From positions 62,001 to 126,000 of the IMG/VR virus record IMGVR_UViG_3300028920_000038: a DNA stretch of 64,000 nt, one strand, 5' to 3'. The translations under genes and the position numbers were made by a program. This DNA is from a virus. Shown in pieces: positions 43,041-53,593 of this stretch. Position 1 is the first letter of the stretch, and each line of letters begins with the position of its first letter. The notes beneath the pieces are model-generated. The model made no database searches. It was not told where the DNA came from and saw only the letters and a list, made by a program, of their open reading frames with translations.

Positions 43041-45323
43041 TTAATACACCGAAATTTGCATAAATCCAGTTCCATACTGATACCCAGATAAGGATGCACC
43101 ACCGGAATACATGAACCGTATTTCTGTATTTCCACCATCTGATTTGGCTAATGGATATCCTTGTTGTAATATAGATGATGATGTTTTATAGACCGATGTG
43201 GAACCGCTTAGAAGTTCTACACATAAACCACTAACTGATGTTCCACCTGAATTACAGGCTGCTGCTTGCCATACATATACGTTTTTAGATCCTGCATCAA
43301 ATCTAGTTAGATTAATATTATGATTAGCTGATATTTCAATGTTACCTATATTAAAGGTCATTGGTGGTAATTCATTTTCCCATCTAGAATTATCCGCCTT
43401 GTATACTAAAATTTCTCCAGAAGCTGGGGATGACAATTCAGCTTCTTCAAATGCAAGTTGTCTAAGAGATTGTGATGAAACTACAGAATGAACAATGTCC
43501 TTTGCAGATGCATACAATGTTGATTCATATTGAAGATTACCAGATAAATAAATATTTTTGATTCTTTTACCACCAATTCCAGCTGAACCTATATTAACAT
43601 TTCCATCAGTAATTGGAGTTATATCATTTACTACATCCAAAGAATTAACAGTTAAAGTATGTGAAGTGGAATCGTCTGTATCTTTTCTTAGATATGTTCC
43701 GGATGGTTCTAAATAATAATCTGCATCTTCTGTTGTAGAACTAATATGATAAATTATAAGCTCATCATAAGAACCTCCACTAATTATTGCCATGTCTCCT
43801 GTATTATGCGGAATATTATCCCAAACAGATTTATCCATGACTGGAAGTTGAGTTATTCCTCTATATTTAGTATTTAATTGGTGTCTATTACTAAAGTATG
43901 AATTTTGAGGTCTAAAACTACAATTAATATATTGTATATCACAATAAGGAGGAGAATCTGTACTTTCTTCATATATATCATATTCAGTTCCTTTATTAGC
44001 TTCAGCCTTGAAATATGTATTTGCATAAATAACTACATCAGCATCTGAAGATTGTTTAGAATATAATCCATACGCTAATCCAGTAGGAGAATATGATTCA
44101 ACAAAAGAATTATTAACTGTAATTCCATGATTACTAAGCATGGTTCCACCAAAATAAAGACCTCTTGTAGTTCCACCTAAATTATTTTTAGCATATATAG
44201 TACAATTATTCAAATAGCTTTGACCTACTCCTCCTTTCTTTATTCCAGTAGTTTCAGCTCCTTGTCCAGATATATCACTTATCACTCTAATATATGAATT
44301 AATTATATCTACTCTAGGATCTTCACCAAGAGATGATCCAGGTCTGTATATACCAATTGTACTTCCATTTCCAGTAGGTCTATATAAGTTAATAAATGAA
44401 TTTTTTATTATAAGAGGCTCGTAATCTATTAAAGATGCACCTGAAGATAATATATGAATACCGTAAGAATCTTGATTACCTGAAGGTTCTACTTTAATTT
44501 CAACATTATTTATTATAGAATTTCTCCAAGACTTTATTGTATTTTCATTTCCTATACCTTCTTTTTTAGCATAGATATAAAGATTATCTAGGTAAACATC
44601 ATTTACATTAGTAAAAGCTTTTATAGCTATAGATCCTGAACCTTCTGCATTTATAGTTAAATTTTGTATACTAGAATTAGATGAAACTCCTATAAATGGA
44701 TCTTCTCCAGCTGTAGTTGATTGAATGATAGTTCCGTTTCTAGATTCACCTTCTAAATGTACATAAGAGCAAACTGGTAATGCAGTTTCAGTATATGTTC
44801 CATTAGATACTTTTACCGTTATTGGCCAGGAAGAGGATGCTATAGAAGCAGCCTCTGTTAATCCTTTAGACACTGTTAAAAATGCATTATGAGGAGATAA
44901 TCCATCATTAGAATCGCTCCCATTCTTTCCTACATAGATAGAACCTGAGAAATCTGTATCCCCAATTTCACTATCTACATAATGCTTATTAGTCGCACAA
45001 CTTGGATATGAAGGATCTATAAGTCCAGAAATGGTATTAGCATTAATTGTTAAATCGCCAGTACTGATAGAACCTGAAACCTTTTGAGATGATAAATAAG
45101 TAATATCATAAATACCATAAGTAGATTGACCATCTAAATCTCCACCTAATTGAGGAGAATCATCTTCTACTACACTACTTAATCCTCCAGCTGCTTCTAC
45201 ATTTACAGCTATCCATTTTTTAGTTCCATCATCCCATTTTATTCCTGAGCTATCATAAGTTGTAGAATCCCAGGAAGTAATATCGGCTGCTCCAGTTATA
45301 TTGTAAATTTTTAATTTAGTCAT
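43041..45323 (-). CDS. Tail fibre with parallel beta-helix domain
   Basis: A 760-residue fibre. The N-terminus has the modular WDSTTYDSSGIKWDDGTKKW linker and ISGLIDPSYPSCATNKHYVD, both reused in other fibres here. SGSIYVGKNGSDSNDGLSPHN (residues ~128-148, family-typical start) opens a pectate-lyase-like right-handed beta-helix running to about residue 470, with rungs such as IINNVEIKV and YLNNCTIYAKNN. A C-terminal region of ~250 residues ends in GYQYGTGFMQISVY. Enzymatic sugar cleavage is possible but no catalytic residues can be fixed. ATG 45323 follows GAGGA; the GTG at 45335 is not needed. Confidence 0.78.
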   Translation of the reverse strand: MTKLKIYNITGAADITSWDSTTYDSSGIKWDDGTKKWIAVNVEAAGGLSSVVEDDSPQLGGDLDGQSTYGIYDITYLSSQKVSGSISTGDLTINANTISGLIDPSYPSCATNKHYVDSEIGDTDFSGSIYVGKNGSDSNDGLSPHNAFLTVSKGLTEAASIASSSWPITVKVSNGTYTETALPVCSYVHLEGESRNGTIIQSTTAGEDPFIGVSSNSSIQNLTINAEGSGSIAIKAFTNVNDVYLDNLYIYAKKEGIGNENTIKSWRNSIINNVEIKVEPSGNQDSYGIHILSSGASLIDYEPLIIKNSFINLYRPTGNGSTIGIYRPGSSLGEDPRVDIINSYIRVISDISGQGAETTGIKKGGVGQSYLNNCTIYAKNNLGGTTRGLYFGGTMLSNHGITVNNSFVESYSPTGLAYGLYSKQSSDADVVIYANTYFKAEANKGTEYDIYEESTDSPPYCDIQYINCSFRPQNSYFSNRHQLNTKYRGITQLPVMDKSVWDNIPHNTGDMAIISGGSYDELIIYHISSTTEDADYYLEPSGTYLRKDTDDSTSHTLTVNSLDVVNDITPITDGNVNIGSAGIGGKRIKNIYLSGNLQYESTLYASAKDIVHSVVSSQSLRQLAFEEAELSSPASGEILVYKADNSRWENELPPMTFNIGNIEISANHNINLTRFDAGSKNVYVWQAAACNSGGTSVSGLCVELLSGSTSVYKTSSSILQQGYPLAKSDGGNTEIRFMYSGGASLSGYQYGTGFMQISVY

Positions 45324-45342
45324 ATTTATCCTCACTTAAAAT

Positions 45343-47232
45343 CTAAACATCTTCATATATAGAGAGACTTTTATTTCCTCCATAAAATTTTAATCGTCCT
45401 GGTCCATAAATATTTAAATAATAAACAGATTCCTCTTCTTCTTCACCGAGGGTTACATCTAAATGTCCATATCCAACTAAATTTAGACTGGATACAACTA
45501 TTAATCCATTATTTTGAGTATAGGATTCAGCTTCTTCATCATTCCAATTCACAGTATATGTTTCTGTAGTATCTGGCATTTGAAATCTAATATTAGCAAT
45601 TCCTTCTCCAGAAATTTCTATTAGAGATTCTGTATCATCAGTAGTTGGAGATGTAGCTGATAATATATATATATTTTTATTCGAAAGATATTCTATTTTT
45701 GGATGAGATGTATGTTGTGATGAATATATAAAACTTGTAGACGATGCAAGATATGATCCAGATATATATACATGAGGACTAGCTATACTATCTGCTTTAT
45801 ATACCCAAGATAGAAAATTCCAAGAGTGTGGATAATCCATAGACCAATTTATCCCACCAAGATAATATTCATATTTTGTTATAACATCACTAGTATCTGC
45901 AACGGGAAAACTTATATCTCTTCCATTAGCATAAGTAGACACTCTTTTAAAACCTGCATCTCCATCATCCCCGACTTTGTATATAATTTTATTATAACAA
46001 CCAGAGAACACACAAAGATTTAAGTCTGGAACTGATGAATTAAATGCAATTACATAAGTACCACAAGTTAAATCTCCATCATCAGTAGGAGGATCTTCTG
46101 TTAATCTGAATGCATCTGTACCATAATGACCACCTAATGTAGTTCTTCCAGTGTTTAGATACATATTACCAGAATTACTCTGAGCTGACACGAATATAGA
46201 ATATTTTCTTATAATTCTATTTGACGATGAATCGGTGAATTCAAGGAATAATGAATGAGTTCCATATCTATCTAATGTTAAATTACCTGATATTAGACTT
46301 CCATTCTGTCCTGAATATGAAAATGTATCAGTATCTGGATAAGAATATACTTTCCAATCCGGATTCTCTTCCATTTTAAGATCTGGTTTTCTAGTTCTAA
46401 ATGAATAGGATATTGTGCTGTTTACTGATGGGACTATATTACTTATAGAAAGACCACTGATTTCATACCCTTGAATTGGGTGATATAAATAATTATGATG
46501 AATATTTGGTCCACCAGTATTAGGATAATTAGTAAATATTATGCATTTACCACAATTTTTGAAAGTATTGTAACAAATCTCATTAGTATAACAAAGTTCA
46601 CTTTCTTTTATACCATAGTTGCATTCTTCAAATGTATTACTAGAGAATATATTATTATCTGCTGCATGAGCTTTAGAAGCTATTCCGCATCTATAGAAAG
46701 TGCAATTTGAAATTGTATTATCATCTGAACCTGTTACTAAATCAATTCCTTGAGATAATCCAGAAAATGTACAATATTCAATTATAGAATCATCGTCAGA
46801 TATACTAACTCCTGGCCAGGTTCCAACTCTAAAACTTGAATTATCTGTAAATGTACACCCACTAATAGTAATATATTGACCTTGTATATTTATACCATAA
46901 TCGCATTTCCTAAATGTACAATTATTTATGTGAGTATGAATTCCATAACTTCTTATTGCACTTCTATAATTAGCATTATATCCTATGAAATCTATATCTT
47001 TTATAGTGTTATAACCGCTATCGTCATATAGATAAAATATGAAACTAATAGAATCACTAGTAGATGACATATAATAATTATTACCACTAAATGTTATACC
47101 ACTAACAGCAGATAGTTTAATTTGAGAACTTAGCTTAATATTATCTGTAAGAGTTATTGTATCTCCAGATACTGCTATATTATGAGCAGTTGATGATAAT
47201 TCATACTGATTAATTACATCATAATTTGTCAT
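45343..47232 (-). CDS. Tail fibre/spike with right-handed beta-helix
   Basis: A 629-residue protein. Residues ~40-260 form a parallel beta-helix of NosD/PbH1 type: KDIDFIGYN, HINNCTFRKCDYGINIQGQY, ITISGCTFTDNS, NTISNCTFYRCG, NIFSSNTFEECNYGI, EICYNTFKNCGK, with N-C-T-F at each turn. Residues ~300-629 are beta-rich domains with Asp and Trp, ending in YGPGRLKFYGGNKSLSIYEDV. Such spikes often bind or cut surface polysaccharide. Many turn Cys are regularly stacked. GAGAG precedes the ATG. Confidence 0.8.
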   Translation of the reverse strand: MTNYDVINQYELSSTAHNIAVSGDTITLTDNIKLSSQIKLSAVSGITFSGNNYYMSSTSDSISFIFYLYDDSGYNTIKDIDFIGYNANYRSAIRSYGIHTHINNCTFRKCDYGINIQGQYITISGCTFTDNSSFRVGTWPGVSISDDDSIIEYCTFSGLSQGIDLVTGSDDNTISNCTFYRCGIASKAHAADNNIFSSNTFEECNYGIKESELCYTNEICYNTFKNCGKCIIFTNYPNTGGPNIHHNYLYHPIQGYEISGLSISNIVPSVNSTISYSFRTRKPDLKMEENPDWKVYSYPDTDTFSYSGQNGSLISGNLTLDRYGTHSLFLEFTDSSSNRIIRKYSIFVSAQSNSGNMYLNTGRTTLGGHYGTDAFRLTEDPPTDDGDLTCGTYVIAFNSSVPDLNLCVFSGCYNKIIYKVGDDGDAGFKRVSTYANGRDISFPVADTSDVITKYEYYLGGINWSMDYPHSWNFLSWVYKADSIASPHVYISGSYLASSTSFIYSSQHTSHPKIEYLSNKNIYILSATSPTTDDTESLIEISGEGIANIRFQMPDTTETYTVNWNDEEAESYTQNNGLIVVSSLNLVGYGHLDVTLGEEEEESVYYLNIYGPGRLKFYGGNKSLSIYEDV

Positions 47233-47235
47233 CTA

Positions 47236-50200
47236 TTATACTCTCGCCATCCATGAGAAGTCTTCTGATTCATCCGAAGTATGATATACTGTAACATCTG
47301 ATGCATCTACAGTAAATGAATAAGCTATAGGATTAGCTCCAGAAGGAGTTAGATTAACATAACTTGGTTTTGCAGAGCAATTATGAGCAAATGTTCCTCC
47401 ATCAGCTACGTTTGCCCAGCCAGTTCTTGTTTCTGTTGATGGAGAAAATCTACTTATAGAATTTGAAGATGTTATATATAGAGTATGATCAAATTCGTCA
47501 TATCCTTCTAAAGTATCTATACGAGAATCTAAATTGCTTGAGATAGAATTAACTAACGCCCTATTAATATTGGAAGATCCTGCATAATTGTCATTAAGAA
47601 CTGAAGTAAGATCTGATTCTTGATAATAGAATTTATTGATAGCTACAGAAGAAGCTATGTAATCATCTACATCTATAGTTAAGCTTCCAGATATTTTACC
47701 ATCACCAGTTGTTGATATTCCTAATCCAGCAGTAAGTGCAGTCCATGAAATATCTTCTATACCAGCTTCACCCTCTAAAGTATCTAAACGGGTATCATGA
47801 GCAGATGAAGTATTAAATAAAGAAGTGATATCATCACTTATATTAGATGAGAAACCATAATAGTCAGCTGCTCCAGACCATGATGACGGTTCTTGAGATT
47901 CCAAAGCTTCTAATCTAGTATCTATGCTACCAGATAGAGTATCAATCCATGTTTGATTATATAAATTGGATGATAAAGAGTATAGAGTATGATCGAATTC
48001 ATCATTGTCTTCAAGATCTTCAAGACGTGAATCTATATTCCCTGAAAGACTATCTATCCAAGTCTGAGTATACATATTAGAAGATGCCCAAGAACCAGCT
48101 ACTGCATTGCTTGATATAGTTGAATATCCAAGTACTGTGACATCATGATCTCCAGATCCACTAACACCAACTCCTGTAATAGATGCAATTCCTGTACCTT
48201 CTGTTAATGTACCCCAATTAGAAGGAGTATCTGATACAGCATCTATCTTAGCATCAAGATTAGATGATATTGTATCTATATAATGTTTGTTGGATACTCC
48301 AGAAGCGTAAGTTGGATCTGCTATTCCAGAAATCTCTCCAATGAAAGTTACAGAACCGCTAAAGTATGAATCCCCAGATACTTGAAATTGATAAGGCCCT
48401 ACATCAAAATTAGCATGACCTACTGTAACTTCATTAGCATAGTAAATTCCTCCAGTTCTTGTATTCCATTGTCCTGCTCCTTCACCTCCACTTCCTCCAC
48501 TAGGCATCGCAACCCAATTGGAGCCATTCCATAATATTCCAGAATTGAGGAAAGTATCAGAATCCCATGAATCTATTCCATCCGATATTTCATACATTGC
48601 AACTTGAGCTGAAGCGTATGCTTGACTATATTTTTGACCAGAAATAACATAACCAGATGGATGGTAATTATCATCTAATACTGATGTTAAATCTCCTTCT
48701 GATGAATAAGTCTCACTATACAAAGCTATTTGTGTAGAAGCGTATGCTTTTGAATATTCTTGTCCTGATATTACAAAACCAGATGGATGATAGTTGTCAT
48801 CTAAAATTGCTGTTAAATCACCCTCTGAAGAGTAAGTTTCAGTGTATAATGCAATTTGTGCAGAGGCATAAGCTGCAGTATATTTTTGAGAAGAAGCTGA
48901 AAACCAATCACTAAGAGTTTTTACATTGCTACTTATTCCTTTCCCTAATGAAGAGGGATAGTATTCAGATCCATCTAAAGAATCTTGTTTGCTATCTATC
49001 TTTGTATCTAAATTGCTAGAGATGGAATTTATTAAAGATATATTCACATTTGAACTGCCAGGATAATTATCATTTAATGCAGCAGTTAAGTCATTTTCTG
49101 TGGAATATGTTTCGGAATAAAGAGCAACTTGTCCAGATAGATAACCTTTCCAATAATAAGAACCAGATTTAAGTATATTTTGAGGTATATCAACAAGTGA
49201 TAACGTGCCTGCAATTCCATCATGTCTAATAGTTACTGTACTAGTTAATCCTGAAGCTATAGATAAAATTGCAGAAGAATCGCTACCAGCACTTGAAGGA
49301 GTAGGAATCCATTTCTGAGAACCTTTATCCCATTTAATTCCAGAATTATCAAAGGTATCGCTATTCCAATCTATATCTGATGCTCCTGTTATTGCAAAAG
49401 AACCTACAGCACCTGTAGCTGCATATATAGTATCTAACCAACTTCTTATATTACTAGAAGGAAAGTGTATATCAGAATCATTTTTATGAGTTTGAAATGC
49501 TCCAGATCCTGCATAGTTATCATTTAATATTGATATTAAATCATCTTCCGATGAGTATGTCTCACTATATAGAGCTATTTGCGCTGATGCATAAGCTTTT
49601 GAATATTGTTCTCCAGAAATTACATATCCAGATGGGTGATAGTTGTCATTAAGAACTTCAATTAAATCTGATTCGTTAGAATATGTTTCAGAGTATAAAG
49701 CAATCTGTGCACTTGCATATGCTTTGGAGTATTTATCTCCAGAAATTATAATATCTGAAATTGTTGAAGATGAATTATTAAACCAATTATATGATTGTGT
49801 ATATTTATTTCCTGAAGATAGTAAATCTTCATATCTCTGAGAAGAAGCATTTATCCAATTATAAGAATCTTTTGCATTCGAAGAAATTGTGGTATATCCA
49901 TCAACAGATACAGTTAATGAAGAATCTCCACTAATAGCATAGGTTCCTGTAAATCCTCCGATACCAGTTCCAGCAGAAAAAGACTGCCATCCTGAAATAC
50001 CTCCACCAGCAACTGGAGTTTGAGAAGACCACATACTTTGGGTATCGTCCCAAGTTAATACATCGCCATCACTTGGAGTCATATTCGTAACAACATCTGT
50101 AAGGCCAGATATTGTATTATCTCCAGTGGAGTAACTCAATGAATTCCAGGAATTAGAACCGTCTCCAATTTTGATTTTTCCTGTATCGGTTTCACATCCA

Positions 50201-50280
50201 AATTCTCCTGCTGCTAATGTTGGATCATTATTTGTCCAATTAGCTGCGGTATCATGTCTCAGTTGAATTTTTACAACCAT
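47236..50280 (-). CDS. Long tail fibre with Mtd-type N-terminus and 42-residue repeats
   Basis: A 1014-residue fibre. The N-terminus IQLRHDTAANWTNNDPTLAA, then GEFGCETDTGKIKIGDG, matches the N-terminal domain of major tropism determinants and many fibres. A coiled shaft contains copies of the 42-residue unit A-Y-A-S-A-Q-I-A-L-Y...H-P-S-G-Y-V-I-S-G, plus the NSGILWNGSNWVAMPSGG linker. The C-terminus (RTGWANVADGGTFAHNCSAK, YVNLTPSGANPIAYSFTVDA, VTVYHTSD) is a small beta tip common in fibres and thought to bind receptors. Despite the Mtd-like start no diversity-generating retroelement is seen. AGGTTATGA precedes the ATG. Confidence 0.83.
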   Translation of the reverse strand: MVVKIQLRHDTAANWTNNDPTLAAGEFGCETDTGKIKIGDGSNSWNSLSYSTGDNTISGLTDVVTNMTPSDGDVLTWDDTQSMWSSQTPVAGGGISGWQSFSAGTGIGGFTGTYAISGDSSLTVSVDGYTTISSNAKDSYNWINASSQRYEDLLSSGNKYTQSYNWFNNSSSTISDIIISGDKYSKAYASAQIALYSETYSNESDLIEVLNDNYHPSGYVISGEQYSKAYASAQIALYSETYSSEDDLISILNDNYAGSGAFQTHKNDSDIHFPSSNIRSWLDTIYAATGAVGSFAITGASDIDWNSDTFDNSGIKWDKGSQKWIPTPSSAGSDSSAILSIASGLTSTVTIRHDGIAGTLSLVDIPQNILKSGSYYWKGYLSGQVALYSETYSTENDLTAALNDNYPGSSNVNISLINSISSNLDTKIDSKQDSLDGSEYYPSSLGKGISSNVKTLSDWFSASSQKYTAAYASAQIALYTETYSSEGDLTAILDDNYHPSGFVISGQEYSKAYASTQIALYSETYSSEGDLTSVLDDNYHPSGYVISGQKYSQAYASAQVAMYEISDGIDSWDSDTFLNSGILWNGSNWVAMPSGGSGGEGAGQWNTRTGGIYYANEVTVGHANFDVGPYQFQVSGDSYFSGSVTFIGEISGIADPTYASGVSNKHYIDTISSNLDAKIDAVSDTPSNWGTLTEGTGIASITGVGVSGSGDHDVTVLGYSTISSNAVAGSWASSNMYTQTWIDSLSGNIDSRLEDLEDNDEFDHTLYSLSSNLYNQTWIDTLSGSIDTRLEALESQEPSSWSGAADYYGFSSNISDDITSLFNTSSAHDTRLDTLEGEAGIEDISWTALTAGLGISTTGDGKISGSLTIDVDDYIASSVAINKFYYQESDLTSVLNDNYAGSSNINRALVNSISSNLDSRIDTLEGYDEFDHTLYITSSNSISRFSPSTETRTGWANVADGGTFAHNCSAKPSYVNLTPSGANPIAYSFTVDASDVTVYHTSDESEDFSWMARV

Positions 50281-50320
50281 ATAATCATAACCTATATATT
50301 AACATATTATATATAAACAT

Positions 50321-50734
50321 TTAAGATCCACCACAATCTATCCCAGAAATTCCACCATAAGTGGAATCTGATAATCCGCCATCTAAATTGGGGGAACCTT
50401 GTACATTTCTATCAATCCAATATGTTCCGTCATAAGTAAGAGAATTTCCAGATGTAGGGGCTGGTACATTAGTATCAGTTAAATCCTCTAAGGTGCTTGA
50501 AGCACCACCTGCTGCTACTGATGAGGGTATCCAATGAGTTCCATCCCATCTTAATCCTGATCCTACTCCAGGTGATATTATCTCTACATCAGCTAAACTA
50601 GAAAGGTATGCCCATGAGATGTCTCCACTAGGAGCAAATGTCTTATCTACATATCCTTTATTAGCTGCACCTGAATAGTAGGTGGGATCTATTAATCCTG
50701 ATATTTCTGTTGCTCTAAATATATTTCTTGTCAT
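50321..50734 (-). CDS. Short fibre-module protein
   Basis: A 137-residue protein composed of fibre modules: ISGLIDPTYYSGAANKGYVD near the start, SGLRWDGTHWIPSS, and LEDLTDTNVPAPTSGNSLTYDGTYWID, ending in a Gly-rich ISGIDCGGS. The first module is nearly that of the fibres at 43041-45323 and 47236-50280. It may be a small fibre or a remnant left after recombination. The SD is unclear. Confidence 0.6.
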   Translation of the reverse strand: MTRNIFRATEISGLIDPTYYSGAANKGYVDKTFAPSGDISWAYLSSLADVEIISPGVGSGLRWDGTHWIPSSVAAGGASSTLEDLTDTNVPAPTSGNSLTYDGTYWIDRNVQGSPNLDGGLSDSTYGGISGIDCGGS

Positions 50735-50743
50735 ATTAATTTA

Positions 50744-53272
50744 TTATTGTCCAGCTCCACCTTGACTTCCGGATACCCATTTCCATTTAGTAGATAGGTT
50801 TCCTATTCCAGATGGGTAGTAATAATTACTGGATGAACTTATAACATACCAATTCCATGTATTTGGATTTGAAGATGTAGCTCTCATACTACTATCTACA
50901 TTATATTGACCAGAGTTCCATATCCATTTTGTAGTAGGAGAATTTACAGAAATCATGGTACTAAAATATGTATATCCAGCTACTTCTGGAGGTGCAGAAG
51001 GTACAAGAGTATCTAAATTTAATGCACAGAATCCACACTGATTAGCTTGAGTTTCATCATCTCCTGAACCTCCTTGACCATCATCGAATTGTTGTACACA
51101 CACTTTATAATTAGATGATATTTTCCATATACCAGCTGGATTTAATGATCCATTAAATGTATCATATGAACTCTGTTCTCCTCTAAGATATGTACCATGT
51201 TGTCCTCTAGTTTGTGCAACTCCGCTTATAAAGAATCTAGCAGCTGTTGTTAAACGGGTTCCATTAGATTCGGTCTGTCTTTCTAAAAGGCCATTTCCTA
51301 ATAATAAGACATCACATGTCTTTTCAACATTCATACTACTTATTGATGCTTGAGTAAATGCAGCAGAATCATTATGATCCACATCTCTCATCCATTTCAT
51401 ATAAGTAGTTGTATCACCGACTGCTTCTCCACCAGTTGAATCATGACTTATAAATGTCTCAGCTTCAGAAGGTAATTCCATTACGAATACTGCAGATTGA
51501 CTACTAGCAAATCCATCTCCTGAAGAATCTACATCAGCATTTCCTCGTTGGCATTGAATAACTAGTTTCTCATTATTTGATGTAGTTTTGTGTATGAACC
51601 AAGCATTAGTTTCTCCATACTGATTTTCATCATCTCTTATATATGTATAACCATAAGATTGAGGTATTTCAGATTCAAATGAAGAACTTGATACAATAGC
51701 TCTAGATATTCTTTGAGTTCTAACATCTCCTGCACCCAAATTATGTGCAAAGCTATATAATATTAAGAATTTACTTCCAGATGTATTAAGTGTAATGGTT
51801 TCTCCACCAGCTAATGCAGCTGATGTATCAAATCCAGTAAATGTATGACTATATGGGGGACTATCATCAGGACCTGCTATATTATCAGCAGTTATTCCAG
51901 CATCCCAGTTTACTCCATTAGAAGTTCCAGTACCCCTTTCAACTATAATATAATCTATTCGAGTATCTATACGAGTATCATCAGTATCAGCTCCATTATG
52001 TCTACCAACATAGCAATTTGTTGTAGTTGGAGTGCCACTTTGTGTTCCATCAGAACACCAAGCTTGTAAGAATTTGTCTTCTGGACATCCATGGATTTGA
52101 GTTAGTACGGTTAAATTAGAATATGAACCTTGAAGAGATACTTGCTCCATAGTTCCTGGCCAAGTTGGTGCCAAATGGGAACTAGATGGTTTATAACTAG
52201 CTTCGCATTCATCTCCTCCTGGAAGAATATGATTACCTGATTCCATTACAAGAAAATATATAGTATTTGCATCAGCAGAATCTGCACTAGCAGCATCTAA
52301 TCTTAATTTGAAGGATATAGGAGTAACTCCACTAATTCTAGCTGTTACAGGTGGATTACTAGCACTATTTATGGAAGGTGTACAAATTATAATAGGTTCT
52401 TTATATGATTTAACTAAATTAATATCAACCCAAGATTCATCTACATTTGTTTGAGAACTATATTCACCAATTACTACAGAATTCTCATCTAATATGGTAC
52501 CAGCTTTATAATTGAAAGCCCAATACATCATATCCTCTGTAGTATGATTTCTTTCTGTATCTCCTATATTATCTTCATCACAAACTACATTCATAGTTCC
52601 TGCAGTTATAGGATTTGAACCATAGAACGTAGGGAGATATCCATCTCCTCCATCTTCTCCACAATGAGTTAAGACTCCAAAGTGACTTACTCCTATAGCT
52701 GTACCTGTACCTCCAGATATAATATTATCATTAGTTTGTACTATCTTATGTTCCCATATTCCATTCTTCCAAGATGTACCATCAAAATTATCAGTACCAT
52801 AAGTACTTCCGTAATGCCCATAAGCAACATCGCTAGAATCTGTAAGTCTAACAAGCATTATTTCGGAGTAATTAGCAACTGCAGTATTAGATATGCTATC
52901 AGAATCTCGTCTTGCTTGAACAGTTACTATTTGACCAGATTTAGCTCCAAGAATCATACAAGAGGCTCTAGTATATATTGCATTATTATTTGTATCTCTC
53001 TGATATCCAGCTCCTCTTGAACCTTGAACTTCAACACCATCCAGTAATGTTCTACTCTGCATATTTTCACGATTATTTCCACCTTCACCGTGAATATAAG
53101 TTAAACAAAGATAATTACCATCTTCAGTTAATTGAAATCCTTTACCAGATCCAGATACATTGTATGTACCATCGTTTCTATATTCTGTATTAAATGGAAA
53201 TTGAACAAATGAAGTTGTCCAAGTTTGAGTACCAGCAGAATCGTACCAGATTCCTATATCACCAATAGCCAA
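50744..53272 (-). CDS. Large beta-rich fibre/adhesin with tryptophan-rich C-terminus
   Basis: An ~842-residue protein. Several beta domains follow each other, two of them similar in design (residues ~20-200 and ~480-730, each with a LTDSS/ELPSE-type strand and FASSQ or YSEIM segments), perhaps jelly rolls. Several Cys are spread through it. The last ~80 residues (TYFSTMISVNSPTTKWIWNSG, RATSSNPNTWNWYVISSSSN, KWKWVSGSQGG) are the module also ending the 23100-23777 protein. No ATG fits: TTG 53272 with AGGTGA 5 nt upstream gives MAIGDIGIWY; GTG 53281 is the other choice. Confidence 0.7.
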   Translation of the reverse strand: MAIGDIGIWYDSAGTQTWTTSFVQFPFNTEYRNDGTYNVSGSGKGFQLTEDGNYLCLTYIHGEGGNNRENMQSRTLLDGVEVQGSRGAGYQRDTNNNAIYTRASCMILGAKSGQIVTVQARRDSDSISNTAVANYSEIMLVRLTDSSDVAYGHYGSTYGTDNFDGTSWKNGIWEHKIVQTNDNIISGGTGTAIGVSHFGVLTHCGEDGGDGYLPTFYGSNPITAGTMNVVCDEDNIGDTERNHTTEDMMYWAFNYKAGTILDENSVVIGEYSSQTNVDESWVDINLVKSYKEPIIICTPSINSASNPPVTARISGVTPISFKLRLDAASADSADANTIYFLVMESGNHILPGGDECEASYKPSSSHLAPTWPGTMEQVSLQGSYSNLTVLTQIHGCPEDKFLQAWCSDGTQSGTPTTTNCYVGRHNGADTDDTRIDTRIDYIIVERGTGTSNGVNWDAGITADNIAGPDDSPPYSHTFTGFDTSAALAGGETITLNTSGSKFLILYSFAHNLGAGDVRTQRISRAIVSSSSFESEIPQSYGYTYIRDDENQYGETNAWFIHKTTSNNEKLVIQCQRGNADVDSSGDGFASSQSAVFVMELPSEAETFISHDSTGGEAVGDTTTYMKWMRDVDHNDSAAFTQASISSMNVEKTCDVLLLGNGLLERQTESNGTRLTTAARFFISGVAQTRGQHGTYLRGEQSSYDTFNGSLNPAGIWKISSNYKVCVQQFDDGQGGSGDDETQANQCGFCALNLDTLVPSAPPEVAGYTYFSTMISVNSPTTKWIWNSGQYNVDSSMRATSSNPNTWNWYVISSSSNYYYPSGIGNLSTKWKWVSGSQGGAGQ

Positions 53273-53281
53273 GAATATCAC

Positions 53282-53593
53282 CTACGTACAAGTTTCTGAG
53301 CAGCATTCACAATTATTATAATAGCATTCTTTTTGTAATGTATGTCCACATATCTTACATGGACATGAACATAATAAAGTTGTAATACCTTCAGTCTTAT
53401 TTCCTGTATCTATAGTTAATTCATTAGGTGGATATTTTTCTGGATGGAATGTATGAGCATATCTATAATAGAACTTGTCTTTGTATTTTTCTAATAATTC
53501 CCCAAATCTTTTATGCATTAATTCTTTTTCTTCATCTGATTCACTAAATTTATGCTTATTGATCCAATCTTCTACATTCTTATATTTTATCAT
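53282..53593 (-). CDS. Cysteine-rich small protein in the fibre cluster
   Basis: A 103-residue protein. A charged helical part (YKNVEDWINKHKFSESDEE, LMHKRFGELLEKYKDK) is followed by a C-terminal 30 residues with ten Cys: CSCPCKICG, then CYYNNCECCSETC. Such a dense cluster suggests one or two zinc or Fe-S sites or a disulphide knob. ATG 53593 overlaps the previous stop (TAATG) behind AGGA; the longer frame to 53626 runs inside that gene. A metal-stabilised fibre assembly factor is possible, but nothing fixes its function. Confidence 0.6.
   Translation of the reverse strand: MIKYKNVEDWINKHKFSESDEEKELMHKRFGELLEKYKDKFYYRYAHTFHPEKYPPNELTIDTGNKTEGITTLLCSCPCKICGHTLQKECYYNNCECCSETCT

Noticed and set aside
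47236-50280. Diversity-generating retroelement suggested by the Mtd-like fibre N-terminus
   Set aside because: No reverse transcriptase, template repeat or adenine-rich variable repeat is visible; the N-terminal domain is widespread in fibres without such systems.
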